Shown: positions 31,857 to 41,456, numbered from the stretch's first letter. The stretch is 64,000 bases of DNA from Pigmentiphaga daeguensis (GCF_039523035.1 NZ_BAAAEN010000004.1:186001-250000); one strand, 5' to 3'. Numbers and translations: made by a program. The notes: generated from the letters alone by a model not told the origin.

Positions 31857-33308
31857 TCATTGCACGGTAGAGGTTGGCGCCGCCTTGGCGGCCACCGTGT
31901 TCTCTTCCCAACCGCCCCCCAGCGACTTGTACAAGCCCACCAGGTTGTTCAGGCGCTGCGTGCGCGCCTGCAACAGGCTTTGTTCGGCGGTGAACAACGC
32001 GCGTTGCGCATCCAGCAGTTGCAGATAGCTGTCGACCCCGTTGCGATACCGCATGTCGGACAGTTCCAGGCTGCGGCGGGATGCATCCACCAGAGTCTGT
32101 TGCGACTGGATCTGCCGATCGAAGGTACCCTTGGCGTCGAGCGCGTCCGCCACTTCCCGGAAGGCCGTCTGGATCGTTTTCTCGTACTGGGCCACCGCGA
32201 TGTTCTTGCGGGCTTCGGCCAGGTCGAGGTTGGCCCGGTTGCGGCCACCGTCGAAGATGGGCAGGCTGATCTGGGGCGCGAAGCTCCAGGCCAGCGAACC
32301 GCTGTCGAACAGCCCGGACAACTGGCTGCTGGCGGTTCCGAACGCGCCGGTGAGCGAGATCCTGGGGAAGAACGCGGCCCGGGCGGCACCGATATTGGCA
32401 TTGGCACTGCGCAATTGCTGCTCGGCCGAGCGGATGTCGGGCCGGCGCTCGATGAGGTCGGACGACAGACCGACCGGCACGTCGGCCAGCAACGCCTGCT
32501 CGCTCAGCGGTCGCGGCGCGGGCAGGTCGGCCGGCAGGGGCTGGCCGATCAGCAACACGATCGCATTGGTGGCCTGGGCCCGGTTGCGCTCGGCGATGGC
32601 CTGCTCGGACAGCGCGCTCTGCACCAGCGACTCGGCCTGCTGGAGCTCAAGCTCGGAAGCCGCGCCGGCGTCGTAGCGCAGTTTGATCAGGTTGTACGAA
32701 TCCTGCCTGGTCTTCAGCGTACGCTGGGCCAGCGCCAGCAGTTCGTCGCTGGAGCGCTCGTTCAGGTAGGCATTGGCCAGCTGGGCCACCAGGCTGATCT
32801 GCGTGCTGCGCCGTGTTTCCTCGCTGGCCAGGTACTGCGCCAGCGCGGCCTGGCTCAGGCTGCGGACGCGGCCGAACAGGTCCAGTTCGAACGCCGTCAC
32901 GCCCAGGTTCACCTGGTACTGGCTGCCTATGGTCGAGCGGCCGGAGTACGACAGGTCGCCGGGCGTACGCTGGCGCGTGCCGTTGGCGTTGGCATTGACG
33001 CCGGGGAATTGGTCGGCGCGCGTCACGCCGTACTGGGCCCGGGCCGCTTCGATGTTCAGCACCGCCACGCGCAGGTCGCGGTTGTTCTCCAGCGACAGCG
33101 CGATCAGCCGTTGCAGACGTTCGTCGCCGAAGAACTGGCGCCAGCCTATGTCGGCCGTGGCCGGCTGCGAGCCGGCCGGCGCGGCGCCGTGGGCGGAGAA
33201 ATCCGCCTCCACCGGTGCCGCCGGGCGCTCATAGGTCGGGATCATCGAGCATCCCCCCAGCAAGGCGGCGACGGCCACCGCCACGAGTGAGTATGCGGGT
33301 CGTTTCAT
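31857..33308 (-). CDS. RND-pump outer-membrane factor (OprM/NodT family lipoprotein)
   Basis: A 483-residue outer-membrane efflux channel. The signal peptide ends in the lipobox LLGGC, followed by SMIPTYERPAAPV, as in OprM/NodT-type proteins. Two repeats of the TolC fold are evident, with NLGVTAFELDLFGRVRSL in the first and FAPQISLPIFDGGRNRANLD in the second, each followed by a long coiled-coil helix pair. The start at 33308 lies 1 nt beyond the pump stop codon, with an AAGGA within the end of the pump gene, so translation is coupled. It forms the tripartite exporter with the two upstream genes. Confidence 0.94.
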   Translation of the reverse strand: MKRPAYSLVAVAVAALLGGCSMIPTYERPAAPVEADFSAHGAAPAGSQPATADIGWRQFFGDERLQRLIALSLENNRDLRVAVLNIEAARAQYGVTRADQFPGVNANANGTRQRTPGDLSYSGRSTIGSQYQVNLGVTAFELDLFGRVRSLSQAALAQYLASEETRRSTQISLVAQLANAYLNERSSDELLALAQRTLKTRQDSYNLIKLRYDAGAASELELQQAESLVQSALSEQAIAERNRAQATNAIVLLIGQPLPADLPAPRPLSEQALLADVPVGLSSDLIERRPDIRSAEQQLRSANANIGAARAAFFPRISLTGAFGTASSQLSGLFDSGSLAWSFAPQISLPIFDGGRNRANLDLAEARKNIAVAQYEKTIQTAFREVADALDAKGTFDRQIQSQQTLVDASRRSLELSDMRYRNGVDSYLQLLDAQRALFTAEQSLLQARTQRLNNLVGLYKSLGGGWEENTVAAKAAPTSTVQ

Positions 33309-33309
33309 A

Positions 33310-36300
33310 TCAGTTTCCTTCATGCTTGACCGTTCCCGCCGCGCCGGCGTCGCCCTTGTTCGGCTCGTCGTCATGGTGCCCCATGACATGCAGCGATTCG
33401 GGCTTGGTCTTGAACAGCCTCAGCACCACCACGAAGAACACGGGCACCAGAAACACGGCCAGCAGCGTGGCGGAGATCATGCCGCCCATCACGCCGGTAC
33501 CGATGGCGCGCTGCGCACCCGAGCTCGCGCCGGTGGCGATGGCCAGCGGCAGCACACCCAGGATGAACGCCAGCGAAGTCATGACGATGGGGCGGAAACG
33601 CAGGCGCGCCGCCTCGATCGTGGCCTCGGCCAGGCCCTTGCCCTCGGCATAGAGGTCCTTGGCGAATTCCACGATCAGGATCGCGTTCTTGGCCGACAGG
33701 CCGATGATGGTGATCAGGCCTACCTTGAAGAACACGTCGTTGGGCATGCCCACCAGCGTCACCGCCAGCACCGCGCCCAGGATCCCCAACGGCACCACCA
33801 GGATCACCGAGAACGGGATGGACCAGCTTTCATACAGCGCGGCCAGCACCAGGAACACCACCAGCAGCGACAGGGTCAGCAGGATGGGGACCTGGGCACC
33901 CGACACGCGCTCCTGCAGCGACTGGCCCGTCCATTCGTAGCCGATGCCCGGGGGCAGCTCGCGCACCAGGCGCTCCATCTCGCTCATGGCCTCGCCGGTA
34001 CTGAAGCCCGGCTTGGCATCGCCCGAGATCTTGTAGGCGGGATAGCCGTTGTAGCGGATCACCTGCACCGGCCCCTTGGCCCACTCGGACGACGCGAATG
34101 CCGAGAACGGCACCAGGCCGCCGCTCGAGTTGGCGGCGTACAGGCGCAGCAGATCGTCCGGCGACATGCGGTCCCCGGCCTCGGCCTGCACGACCACGCG
34201 CTGGACGCGGCCGGCGTTGATGAAGTCGTTCACCACGGCCGAGCCCACCGACGTGGACAGCGCCGAACGGATGGAATCGAACGACACACCCAGGGCGTTG
34301 GCCTTCTCGCGATCGATCAGCAGCCGCAGTTCAGGCGCGTCCTCCAGGCCTTCGACGCGGGCGTACGCGATCACGGAGCTCTTGGCGACGGCGCCCAGCA
34401 ACTGGTCGCGGGCGTCGCGCAGCGCGTTGTGGCCCAGCCCGCCACGGTCCTGCAGGCGGAACGTGAAGCCGGTCGCGTTGCCCAGTTCGGGAATGGCCGG
34501 CGGCACGATCGAGAACACCATGGCGTCCTTGATGCGGGCGAAGAAGCTGCCGTTGGCGCGCGCGGCCTCGGCCTGCGCCGATTCGTCCGCGCCGCGCTCG
34601 GACCAGTCCTTGAGGGTGGCGAACGACAGCGCCGCGTTCTGGCCCATGCCCGAGAAGCTGAAGCCCAGGATGGTGATGATGGACTTCACCGACGGCCGCT
34701 CGGAGTAATGCGCTTCCATGACCTCGACCGCCTCGCGGGTGCGGTTGGCCGAGGCGCCCGGGGGCGTCTGGATGTCGGTGATCACGTAGCCCTGGTCTTC
34801 CGCCGGCAGGAACGACGACGGCAGGCGCAGGAACGTATAGGCCATCACGGCCAGGATCGCCGCATAGATGACCATGTAGCGCCCGGTCTTGGCCAGCAGG
34901 CGGCCCACCCAGTTCTGGTAGCCGTCGGCCGTCCGGTTGAAGCTGCGGTTGAACCAGCCGAAGAAGCCCTTCTTCTCGTCATGCGCGCCCTTGGGGATCG
35001 GCTTGAGCAGCGTGGCGCACAGCGCCGGCGTCAGGGACAGCGCTAGGAAGCCCGAGAACATGATGGACGTGGCCATGGCCAGCGAGAACTGCCGGTAGAT
35101 CACGCCCACCGAGCCGCTCATGAAGGCCAGCGGCAGGAACACGGCCGTCAGCACCAGTGTGATGCCGATGATGGCGCCGCTGATCTGGCCCATGGCCTTG
35201 CGGGTGGCTTCCTTGGGCGGCAGCCCTTCCTCGACCATGATGCGCTCGACGTTCTCCACCACCACGATGGCATCGTCCACCAGGATACCGATCACCAGCA
35301 CCATGCCGAACATGGTCAGCACGTTGATCGAGAACCCGGCGATCAGCATGCACGCGAACGAGCCCATCAGGCAGATCGGCACCACGATGGACGGGATCAG
35401 CGTGTAGCGGAAGTTCTGCAGGAACAGGAACATCACCAGGAACACCAGCACCATGGCCTCGACCAGGGTATGGAGCACCTTCTCGATCGACGCCTTCACG
35501 AAGGGCGAGGTGTCGTACGGGATGTCGTACTTGTAGTCGGCGGGGAAATAGGCCGCCAGCTCTTCCATCTTGGCCTTGACGCCCTCTGCCGCCGACAGCG
35601 CGTTGGCGCCGGGCGCCAGTTGCACCGCCACGGCGGCGGTCGGCTTGCCGTTCAGGCGCGACGAGAACGCGTAGGTCTCGGCGCCGACCTCGATGCGCGC
35701 GACGTCGCGCAGGCGCACGGACGAGCCGTCCGGATTCGCGCGCAGCACGATGTTGCCGAACTCCTCGGGCGTGGCCAGCTGGCCGCGCACCGAGATGGTG
35801 GCGGTGATCTGCTGGTCCGGCAGATTGGGCTGGTCGCCGATGGCGCCCGCCGGTAACTGCACGTTCTGGCCGGCGATGGCGGCATTGACGTCGGCCGTGG
35901 ACAGCTTGTAGCCCACCAGCTTGGCCGGATCGATCCAGATGCGCATGGCCCGCTGCGAGGCGAACAGCTGCGCCCGGCCCACGCCGGGGATACGGCGGAT
36001 CTCGCTCAGCACGTTGCGGGTCAGATAGTCGCCCAGGCCCACGGCATCGGTTTCGCCGCTTTCCGAGGACAAGGTCAGCACCAGCAGGAAGTTGGTGCTG
36101 GCCTTCTCCACCCGCAGCCCTTGCTGCAGCACGGATTGCGGCAGGCGGGACTCGACCCGCTTGATGCGGTTCTGCACGTCCACCGCGGCCAGGTCGGGGT
36201 CGACCCCCGGCGCGAAGGTGATGTCGATTTCGGCGCGGCCAAAGTTGCTCTGCGACTCGAAATACAACATGCCCTGCGCGCCGTTGAGCTCGTCCTCGAT

Positions 36301-36492
36301 CAGGCTGGTGATCGACTGGGCCACCGTTTCGGCCGACGCGCCGGGATAGGTGGCCGACACCGAGATGACCGGAGGCGCCACCGCCGGGTACTGCGACACC
36401 GGCAGGTTGGGAATGGCCAGGACGCCTGCCAGGATGATGAACAGCGCGACCACCCAGGCAAAAATCGGCCTGCTAATGAAAAATTGCGACAT
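33310..36492 (-). CDS. RND multidrug efflux transporter (AcrB/MexB type, HAE1)
   Basis: A 1060-residue inner-membrane pump of the hydrophobe/amphiphile-efflux RND group. It starts MSQFFISRPIFAWVVALFIIL, has twelve transmembrane segments in the usual 1+5 and 1+5 pattern, and two large periplasmic domains. The proton-relay aspartates are in VIGILVDDAIVVVENVERIM in TM4, and TM10 has the partner Lys in GLSAKNAILIVEFAKDL. The typical ETVAQSITSLIEDELNGAQG and LRDVARIEVGAETYAF segments are present. Length and motifs indicate a functional drug and solvent pump like AcrB. The exact substrates cannot be told from the sequence. Confidence 0.97.
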   Translation of the reverse strand: MSQFFISRPIFAWVVALFIILAGVLAIPNLPVSQYPAVAPPVISVSATYPGASAETVAQSITSLIEDELNGAQGMLYFESQSNFGRAEIDITFAPGVDPDLAAVDVQNRIKRVESRLPQSVLQQGLRVEKASTNFLLVLTLSSESGETDAVGLGDYLTRNVLSEIRRIPGVGRAQLFASQRAMRIWIDPAKLVGYKLSTADVNAAIAGQNVQLPAGAIGDQPNLPDQQITATISVRGQLATPEEFGNIVLRANPDGSSVRLRDVARIEVGAETYAFSSRLNGKPTAAVAVQLAPGANALSAAEGVKAKMEELAAYFPADYKYDIPYDTSPFVKASIEKVLHTLVEAMVLVFLVMFLFLQNFRYTLIPSIVVPICLMGSFACMLIAGFSINVLTMFGMVLVIGILVDDAIVVVENVERIMVEEGLPPKEATRKAMGQISGAIIGITLVLTAVFLPLAFMSGSVGVIYRQFSLAMATSIMFSGFLALSLTPALCATLLKPIPKGAHDEKKGFFGWFNRSFNRTADGYQNWVGRLLAKTGRYMVIYAAILAVMAYTFLRLPSSFLPAEDQGYVITDIQTPPGASANRTREAVEVMEAHYSERPSVKSIITILGFSFSGMGQNAALSFATLKDWSERGADESAQAEAARANGSFFARIKDAMVFSIVPPAIPELGNATGFTFRLQDRGGLGHNALRDARDQLLGAVAKSSVIAYARVEGLEDAPELRLLIDREKANALGVSFDSIRSALSTSVGSAVVNDFINAGRVQRVVVQAEAGDRMSPDDLLRLYAANSSGGLVPFSAFASSEWAKGPVQVIRYNGYPAYKISGDAKPGFSTGEAMSEMERLVRELPPGIGYEWTGQSLQERVSGAQVPILLTLSLLVVFLVLAALYESWSIPFSVILVVPLGILGAVLAVTLVGMPNDVFFKVGLITIIGLSAKNAILIVEFAKDLYAEGKGLAEATIEAARLRFRPIVMTSLAFILGVLPLAIATGASSGAQRAIGTGVMGGMISATLLAVFLVPVFFVVVLRLFKTKPESLHVMGHHDDEPNKGDAGAAGTVKHEGN

Positions 36493-36534
36493 GTCTGGTG
36501 ACTCTCTTAGAGATGCTTCGGGCGGCCCGACAGG

Positions 36535-36604
36535 ACCCGGCTCGACTTTGACGAAGCCGGGTTCGCCCTGCCTGCGTCTCGACCGGACCGGTCTTCACCG
36601 GTCC
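36535..36604 (-). promoter_or_regulatory. Two hairpins in the adaptor-pump intercistronic gap
   Basis: The 150-nt gap between adaptor and pump genes contains ACCCGGCT...AGCCGGGT (36535-36562) and GGACCGGT-cttc-ACCGGTCC (36585-36604). Such hairpins can set relative expression by protecting or terminating part of the message. Confidence 0.45.
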
Positions 36605-36643
36605 GCGCACCCGGGGCGGATCGCGCGCCGGGCACGGTACCGA

Positions 36644-37852
36644 TCACGACTTGCTGCCTTGCTGGCCAGCCGGCTGCGCCGGCGCGGGTTCGGCCGCGGG
36701 CTTCCAGGGTACGGGCTTGACCTGCGCGCCCGGACGCACCTTCTGGAAACCTTCGACGATGACCACGTCGTTGGGCTTGAGGCCCTGGGTCACGATCCAG
36801 CGATCGCCCACCGCGGCGCCGGTCTTGACGGGACGCGGCTCGACCTTGTTCTCGGCGCCGACCACGTAGACCGACGCATCGCCGTTGGCGCCGCGCTGCA
36901 CCGCCTGCTGCGGCACGGTCAGCGCCGCCTCGTCGATACCCTGCTCGACCCGCACCCGCACGTACATCCCCGGCAGCAGGACGTTGTTCGGGTTCGGGAA
37001 CTCGGCGCGCAGCGTGACCTGGCCGGTGCTTTGATCGACCGTGACGTCCGAGAAGAGCAGCTTGCCGGTCAGCGGATAACGCGAACCGTCGTCCAGCACG
37101 AGCGAGACACGGGCTTCGTTCGGCGCGACCTGCTTGATCTTGCCGCTATCGAAGGCCGCGCGCAGCTGGCTCAGTTGCGCCACGGACTGCGTGAAGTTGG
37201 CGTAGACCGGATCCAGGCGCTGGATGACCGCCAGCGGCGTGACCTCGCCCTGGCCGACCAGCGCGCCCTCGGTAACCAGCGCGCGGCCGATGCGGCCGGA
37301 AATCGGGGCCGTGACGGTGGCATAGTCCAGGCTGAGCTTGGCCCGGTCCAGCGCGGCCTTGGTGGCCGACACGGCCGCCTGCGCCTGCTTGTACGAAGCG
37401 ACGGCGTTGTCGTACTCCTGCTTGCTGACCGCGTTCGCCTTCACCAGCGGCTCATAGCGCTCGGCCAGCATGCGGGCCTGGTACAGGTTGGCTTCGTCGC
37501 GCTCGAGATTGGCCTTGGCGCTGTTGTAGTCGGCCTGGAAAGGGGCCGGGTCGATCTTGAACAGCAGTTGGCCCGCCTTGACGTCGCTGCCCTCGCGGAA
37601 CGCGCGCTGCAGCACGATGCCCGCCACGCGCGCGCGGACCTCGGCGATGCGGGTCGCTTCCAGGCGCCCGGGCAGTTCGTTGACGATGACTTCCTTGGTC
37701 GGCGTGATGGTGACCGTGCCGATCTCCATCGGAGGAGGCGCTCCCGCGCCCTGCTGCGCGCCACCGTTTCCTTTGCCGCAAGCAGACAGCGCCAGCAGGG
37801 TCGCCAGCGATACCGCGCCTAGCAGATAGGGTGAGCGTCTTTTGCGTTGCAT
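36644..37852 (-). CDS. RND efflux periplasmic adaptor (AcrA/MexA type lipoprotein)
   Basis: A 402-residue membrane-fusion protein. The lipobox LSAC ends the signal peptide (Cys about 25). The order of domains is as in AcrA: membrane-proximal strands (ELPGRLEATRIAEVRARVAG), lipoyl half, a coiled-coil hairpin (about 95-165, RDEANLYQARMLAERYEPLV), the second lipoyl half (YATVTAPISGRIGRALVTEG) and the beta-barrel. It is the first gene of the adaptor-pump-channel operon. A TetR-type operator covers its likely promoter at about 38.0 kb. Assignment is firm; substrates are unknown. Confidence 0.95.
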   Translation of the reverse strand: MQRKRRSPYLLGAVSLATLLALSACGKGNGGAQQGAGAPPPMEIGTVTITPTKEVIVNELPGRLEATRIAEVRARVAGIVLQRAFREGSDVKAGQLLFKIDPAPFQADYNSAKANLERDEANLYQARMLAERYEPLVKANAVSKQEYDNAVASYKQAQAAVSATKAALDRAKLSLDYATVTAPISGRIGRALVTEGALVGQGEVTPLAVIQRLDPVYANFTQSVAQLSQLRAAFDSGKIKQVAPNEARVSLVLDDGSRYPLTGKLLFSDVTVDQSTGQVTLRAEFPNPNNVLLPGMYVRVRVEQGIDEAALTVPQQAVQRGANGDASVYVVGAENKVEPRPVKTGAAVGDRWIVTQGLKPNDVVIVEGFQKVRPGAQVKPVPWKPAAEPAPAQPAGQQGSKS

Positions 37853-38342
37853 AGCATTCCTCTAGGCATAGACGTCGCGGCACGGATGAAGCCGAAACGT
37901 AGTCGAAATCCCGGGATGACGAAAGCCTTGCGCGTCCGGCGGCCTGGCGCGCGCCGGGTGCGGACGGGAAGACATTGCGGACATCATGAAGCAGGCGATT
38001 ATACAAACATTCATGGATGTTTGTATAAAAAGAACGAATTTTTTTGTTTCGTCAGTTGAGCGCGAGAATATGTCAAGTAGGCATTAACCCCTTGCAGGGC
38101 TAGGGCTTTTCCCGGCTTGCGTCGCGCCTAGCGCAGCATGCGCTCCCGAGGAGAAATGCTCCCACATTTTTGCGGCCCGTTGCTGCGCCTTTTGCGATTT
38201 TGCTCCGCCATCGTTGCGGCATAAACAACACCCCGCCTCCTCCGCGGCTCGGCGGGAGCGAGGCCGCGCCGGACCGGATCGGTTTATATTCTGGCCGTGC
38301 GCCCGCGCACCGCATCGAACGATAAAGGACAGAGGAAGCCCC
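37853..38342. other. Gene-free stretch between the RND operon and the zinc peptidase gene
   Basis: 490 nt with no coding candidate. The left third holds the leader and promoter of the efflux operon and a large operator palindrome. The rest holds the upstream region of the ypfJ-like gene, with a GGACAGAGGAAG ribosome-binding region just before its ATG. I saw nothing else convincing. Confidence 0.6.
37998..38028 (-). promoter_or_regulatory. AcrR-type operator overlapping the RND operon promoter
   Basis: TTATACAAACAT-TCATGG-ATGTTTGTATAA (37999-38028) has perfect 12-bp arms. On the minus strand a TATAAT box (38003-37998) overlaps its end, with a poor -35 box inside the other arm. The core ACATTCATGNATGT matches the palindrome at 42392-42425 and resembles the E. 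coli AcrR site. Confidence 0.8.
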
Positions 38343-39194
38343 ATGCGTCTGGACAATGGCCGAGAAAGCAGCAACATCGAAGACCGGCGCGGCGGCGGTC
38401 CCCGCCTGGCGGGCCGCGGTTCACTGGGCATAGGCGCGGTGGTGCTGGCGCTGGTCGCCATGTACTTCGGCGTCGATCCATCCGTGGTTCTGGACCTGGC
38501 CTCCGGCCCCGGCCAGTCGGTCCAGGAATCGTCGGGACCGCCACCGGCCGACGACAAGCAGGCCCAGTTCGTCTCGAAGGTGCTGGCCGATACCGAGGAC
38601 ACCTGGAGCCAGCTATTCACCGCGTCCGGCAGCCGCTACACCGAGCCCAAGCTGGTCCTGTACTCGGGCGCCACGAATACCGCGTGCGGCACGGGCCAGG
38701 CGGCCATGGGGCCGTTCTACTGCCCCGGCGATGCCCGCGTCTATCTCGACATGAGCTTTTTCGAGGAAATGCAGCGTCGCCTGAACGCCCCGGGGGACTT
38801 CGCCCGCGCCTATGTGATCGCCCATGAGATCGGACATCATGTCCAGAACCTGCTGGGCACGGCCGACAAGGTCAATCGCCTGCAGCGGCGCTCCAGCCAG
38901 GTCGAGGCCAACCAGTTGTCGGTGCGGATGGAACTCCAGGCCGACTGCTACGCCGGCGTCTGGGCCTATCACGCCAATCGGGCCCGGCAGATCCTGGAGC
39001 CCGGCGACGTGGAAGCCGCCCTGAACGCCGCCTCGGCCATCGGCGACGATCGCCTGCAAAAGGAAGCCCAGGGCTACGTGGTCCCGGACGCCTTCACGCA
39101 TGGCACATCGGCCCAGCGCGTGCGCTGGTTCAAACGTGGACTGGAAAGCGGCAATCCGGGCAACTGCGACACGTTCTCCGCGGCGTCGCTCTGA
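38343..39194 (+). CDS. Neutral zinc metallopeptidase family protein (YpfJ-like)
   Basis: A 283-residue membrane-anchored protein of the YpfJ family. An N-terminal cytoplasmic part (RLDNGRESSNIEDRRGGG) is followed by one transmembrane helix (about 28-46) and an extracytoplasmic putative zinc peptidase with HEIGHH (161-166) and the third-ligand region MELQADCYAGVW (near 199-210). Other conserved parts are ACGTGQAAMGPFYCPGD and TSAQRVRWFKRGLESG. Peptidase activity is predicted from the motif only; the substrate is unknown. It starts at the ATG at 38343. Confidence 0.9.
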   Translation: MRLDNGRESSNIEDRRGGGPRLAGRGSLGIGAVVLALVAMYFGVDPSVVLDLASGPGQSVQESSGPPPADDKQAQFVSKVLADTEDTWSQLFTASGSRYTEPKLVLYSGATNTACGTGQAAMGPFYCPGDARVYLDMSFFEEMQRRLNAPGDFARAYVIAHEIGHHVQNLLGTADKVNRLQRRSSQVEANQLSVRMELQADCYAGVWAYHANRARQILEPGDVEAALNAASAIGDDRLQKEAQGYVVPDAFTHGTSAQRVRWFKRGLESGNPGNCDTFSAASL

Positions 39195-39224
39195 CCGCCG
39201 CGTGAACACCCCGCCGCAATGCGC

Positions 39225-39246
39225 GAGCCCCGCCTAGGCGGGGCTC
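39225..39246. terminator. Bidirectional hairpin between the ypfJ-like and cfa genes
   Basis: GAGCCCCGCCTAGGCGGGGCTC is a perfect 22-bp palindrome between two converging genes. It lacks a long T-run but is well placed as a terminator. Confidence 0.7.
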
Positions 39247-39273
39247 ATTGCTTCGGCGGTGCCTGCCGGCACC

Positions 39274-40527
39274 TCAGCGATAGATGTAATCCCGGCGGAA
39301 CGGATACGCCTGGCCGGCCGGCTCGTCGAGCTGGCTTGCATCGAATACGCCCTGACGCTGGCACAGCACCTGATTCAGCGAAATCCAGCCCTGCTCGAAC
39401 GCCATGGCACAGCCGGCCAGGTACAGCCGGTAGGCCCGCACGGACTTGGCGCCCTGCTCGCCCGGCAAGATCCGGTAGGCCTCGTCCAGCTTGGCCTCGA
39501 GCCCGTCGCTCCAGGCCCACAGCGTGCGCGCGTAATGGGGGCGCAGATTCTCGACGTCGACGGCTTCCAGCCCGCCGTCGCTGAGCGTCTCCAGCACCTT
39601 GCTGACATGCACCAGTTCCCCGCCCGGGAATATGTACTTCTCGATGAAGTCTCCCATTCCGCTGCCGAGCTGGGCGTTATAGGTGCCACCGGAGGTGATC
39701 CCGTGGTTCATCACCAGGCCGCCCGGGCGCAGAAGCCGGCGGATCTTCGAGAAATAGGCGGTCAGCTGGGCACGCCCGACGTGCTCGAACATCCCGACGG
39801 ACGCGATCTTGTCGTAGGGCTGGGTTTCCTCCAACTGACGATAATCCAGCAGCACCATCCGGACACGGTTCTGCAGCCCCTTTTCCTCGATCAGGCGATT
39901 GACGTGCGCATGCTGGTTCTTGGACAGGGTGATGCCGGTGGCGTCGACGCCGTAGTTCTCGGCGGCCCACAGCAGCAGGCCGCCCCATCCGGCGCCGATG
40001 TCCAGGAACCGCTCGCCTTCCTGGAGCCGCAGCTTGCGGCAGATATGGTCGAGCTTGGCTTCCTGGGCCTGGGCCAGCGTCATGCCGGAATCGCGGTAAT
40101 AGGCACACGAATAGACGCGGCGCGGGTCCTGCCACAGGCCGTAGAAATCATCGGACAGGTCGTAGTGGAACTGGATCTGCCGCGCGTCGCGGTCCATGGT
40201 GTGGCGCATGGCCGACGTCGCCTTGCGCCCCAGTTCCGACAGCCAGCCGGGCGGGGAATTGTCCACGGGCGACTCCGTCAGTATGGCGGCGGCCGCCGCC
40301 ATCAGGTCGCGCATGTTGCCGGTTATGTCGACGCGCCCCTCGACATAGTCTTCGCCCAATTGGCCGATACGCCCCCGCACCAGGTGGGAGACGGATCGCA
40401 ATGTCCTGAGCTTGAACCCGACCTTCGCATTGTCGGCCCCCAGCCGGGTGCCATCGGGCAGTATGAGTTGAACGGGAATGGGTAAAGCCGAAAGCCGACG
40501 TTCCGCCTGAGAAAAAAGTGCATTCAT
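39274..40527 (-). CDS. cfa: Cyclopropane-fatty-acyl-phospholipid synthase
   Basis: A 417-residue class I SAM methyltransferase that cyclopropanates unsaturated acyl chains in membrane lipids. The SAM motif is FLDIGAGWGGLLLWAA. Active-site regions include QFHYDLSDDFYGLW, YSCAYY, SVGMFEHVG and YIFPGGELVHVSK. The start at 40527 (MNALFSQAERRLS) is the first in-frame ATG. The enzyme acts at the cytoplasmic face of the inner membrane and is usually induced in stationary phase; I see no direct evidence of regulation here. Confidence 0.93.
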   Translation of the reverse strand: MNALFSQAERRLSALPIPVQLILPDGTRLGADNAKVGFKLRTLRSVSHLVRGRIGQLGEDYVEGRVDITGNMRDLMAAAAAILTESPVDNSPPGWLSELGRKATSAMRHTMDRDARQIQFHYDLSDDFYGLWQDPRRVYSCAYYRDSGMTLAQAQEAKLDHICRKLRLQEGERFLDIGAGWGGLLLWAAENYGVDATGITLSKNQHAHVNRLIEEKGLQNRVRMVLLDYRQLEETQPYDKIASVGMFEHVGRAQLTAYFSKIRRLLRPGGLVMNHGITSGGTYNAQLGSGMGDFIEKYIFPGGELVHVSKVLETLSDGGLEAVDVENLRPHYARTLWAWSDGLEAKLDEAYRILPGEQGAKSVRAYRLYLAGCAMAFEQGWISLNQVLCQRQGVFDASQLDEPAGQAYPFRRDYIYR

Positions 40528-40672
40528 GTAGGGTTTTCCGTATTCCACAACCTGTCAGTCGCGACAGACGCGCGTTTTTATCGGCGCTCAACCCGCACAG
40601 GCAAAGATCCCCCTAGGTCGGCGCTTTTCGGTAGACCAAACTCGTAACCACTTTGCTTTTTTATCCTAGCAC

Positions 40673-40708
40673 CAAAAACGCGGACGTTCATGGCATCCCA
40701 TGGCGTCC
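40673..40708 (-). terminator. Rho-independent terminator of yaeQ
   Basis: On the minus strand GGACGCCATGG-gatg-CCATGAACGTCC is followed by GCGTTTTT, a typical hairpin plus T-run 12 nt beyond the yaeQ stop. Confidence 0.7.
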
Positions 40709-40719
40709 AAAAACCCTAT

Positions 40720-41262
40720 TCATAATGAGGGATGCAGCCTTTCCGGCGTCAGTGTGGCGTCCCGCTCGCCATTACCCATCCAGGCCTGGCCTTCCTGCAC
40801 GTTGCATTGCAGCTGCATGTTTCGTTCCGCGAGCCGGGCCAGCGCGGCGGTATCGTCGGGGGCCAGCCGGAAAATCTGCAGATTATCCAGCCGCGCCACC
40901 TTGTCCTGGTTCTGGCGCCACCACGCGTCGGCGGTGCGGCCATAGGCATAGAGCACCACCCGCGCGGCGCGGGCGCATGCCTTGCGCAGCCATTTCTCGT
41001 CCGGCAAGCCCACTTCTATCCAGACGTCCACGGCACCGGTCAGATCCTTGCGCCATAGATCCGGCTCGTCGTCGGTCGACAGCCCCCTGCCGAACGCCAG
41101 CTCCTCGTCCGCATTCAGCGCGAAGGCCAGTACCCGCACCATCATTCTTTCATCGGTTTCCGAGGGATGGCGCGCAACGACCAGGGAATGTTCCGCGTAG
41201 TACCCCCTGTCCATGTCCGCTACCTGCAGTACCGCCTTGTAAACCACCGAACGTAGAGCCAT
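40720..41262 (-). CDS. yaeQ: YaeQ family protein
   Basis: A 180-residue protein of the YaeQ family, which has a PD-(D/E)XK-like fold but no proven nuclease activity. Family signatures are visible from start to end: MALRSVVYKAVLQVADMDRG, the segment ARHPSETDERMMVRVLAFAL, the ELAFGRGLSTDDEPDLWRKD segment and IEVGLPDEKWLRKAC. Later IFRLAPDDTAALARLAERN and the closing ATLTPERLHP are also typical. The nuclease-like residues may be retained (D..EPDLW, E in WIEVG, K). Function is unclear; E. coli YaeQ was linked to suppression of an rfaH defect. It is a single-gene unit ending in a terminator. Confidence 0.92.
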   Translation of the reverse strand: MALRSVVYKAVLQVADMDRGYYAEHSLVVARHPSETDERMMVRVLAFALNADEELAFGRGLSTDDEPDLWRKDLTGAVDVWIEVGLPDEKWLRKACARAARVVLYAYGRTADAWWRQNQDKVARLDNLQIFRLAPDDTAALARLAERNMQLQCNVQEGQAWMGNGERDATLTPERLHPSL

Positions 41263-41305
41263 GTCTTTTCATGCGGCCGCCCGCGGCGGCCGTTCCTCAA
41301 AAATT

Positions 41306-41339
41306 CCGGAGTCGGACGGCCTTGCGCAGGCGACTCCGG
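41306..41339. promoter_or_regulatory. Inverted repeat between yaeQ and the H-NS gene
   Basis: CCGGAGTCG (41306-41314) and CGACTCCGG (41331-41339) are perfect 9-bp arms around a 16-nt centre, in the divergent region upstream of both genes. It may be an operator or a hairpin of unknown use. Confidence 0.4.
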
Positions 41340-41426
41340 GAAATTACCCAAGTAGGTTTCCGAATGAACTTCCGGCGCAAATGGCGCTCTATTCTTTTGA
41401 AAATGTATCCGTTTTCACATAAGGGC

Positions 41427-41456
41427 TTCACAGCTTGGAAAATTCGCTTCTAAAAT
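41427..41456 (+). promoter_or_regulatory. Probable promoter of the H-NS-like gene
   Basis: TTCACA (41427-41432) and TAAAAT (41451-41456) with 18-nt spacing lie in an AT-rich segment, giving a predicted leader of about 65 nt before the ATG at 41528. Confidence 0.55.
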
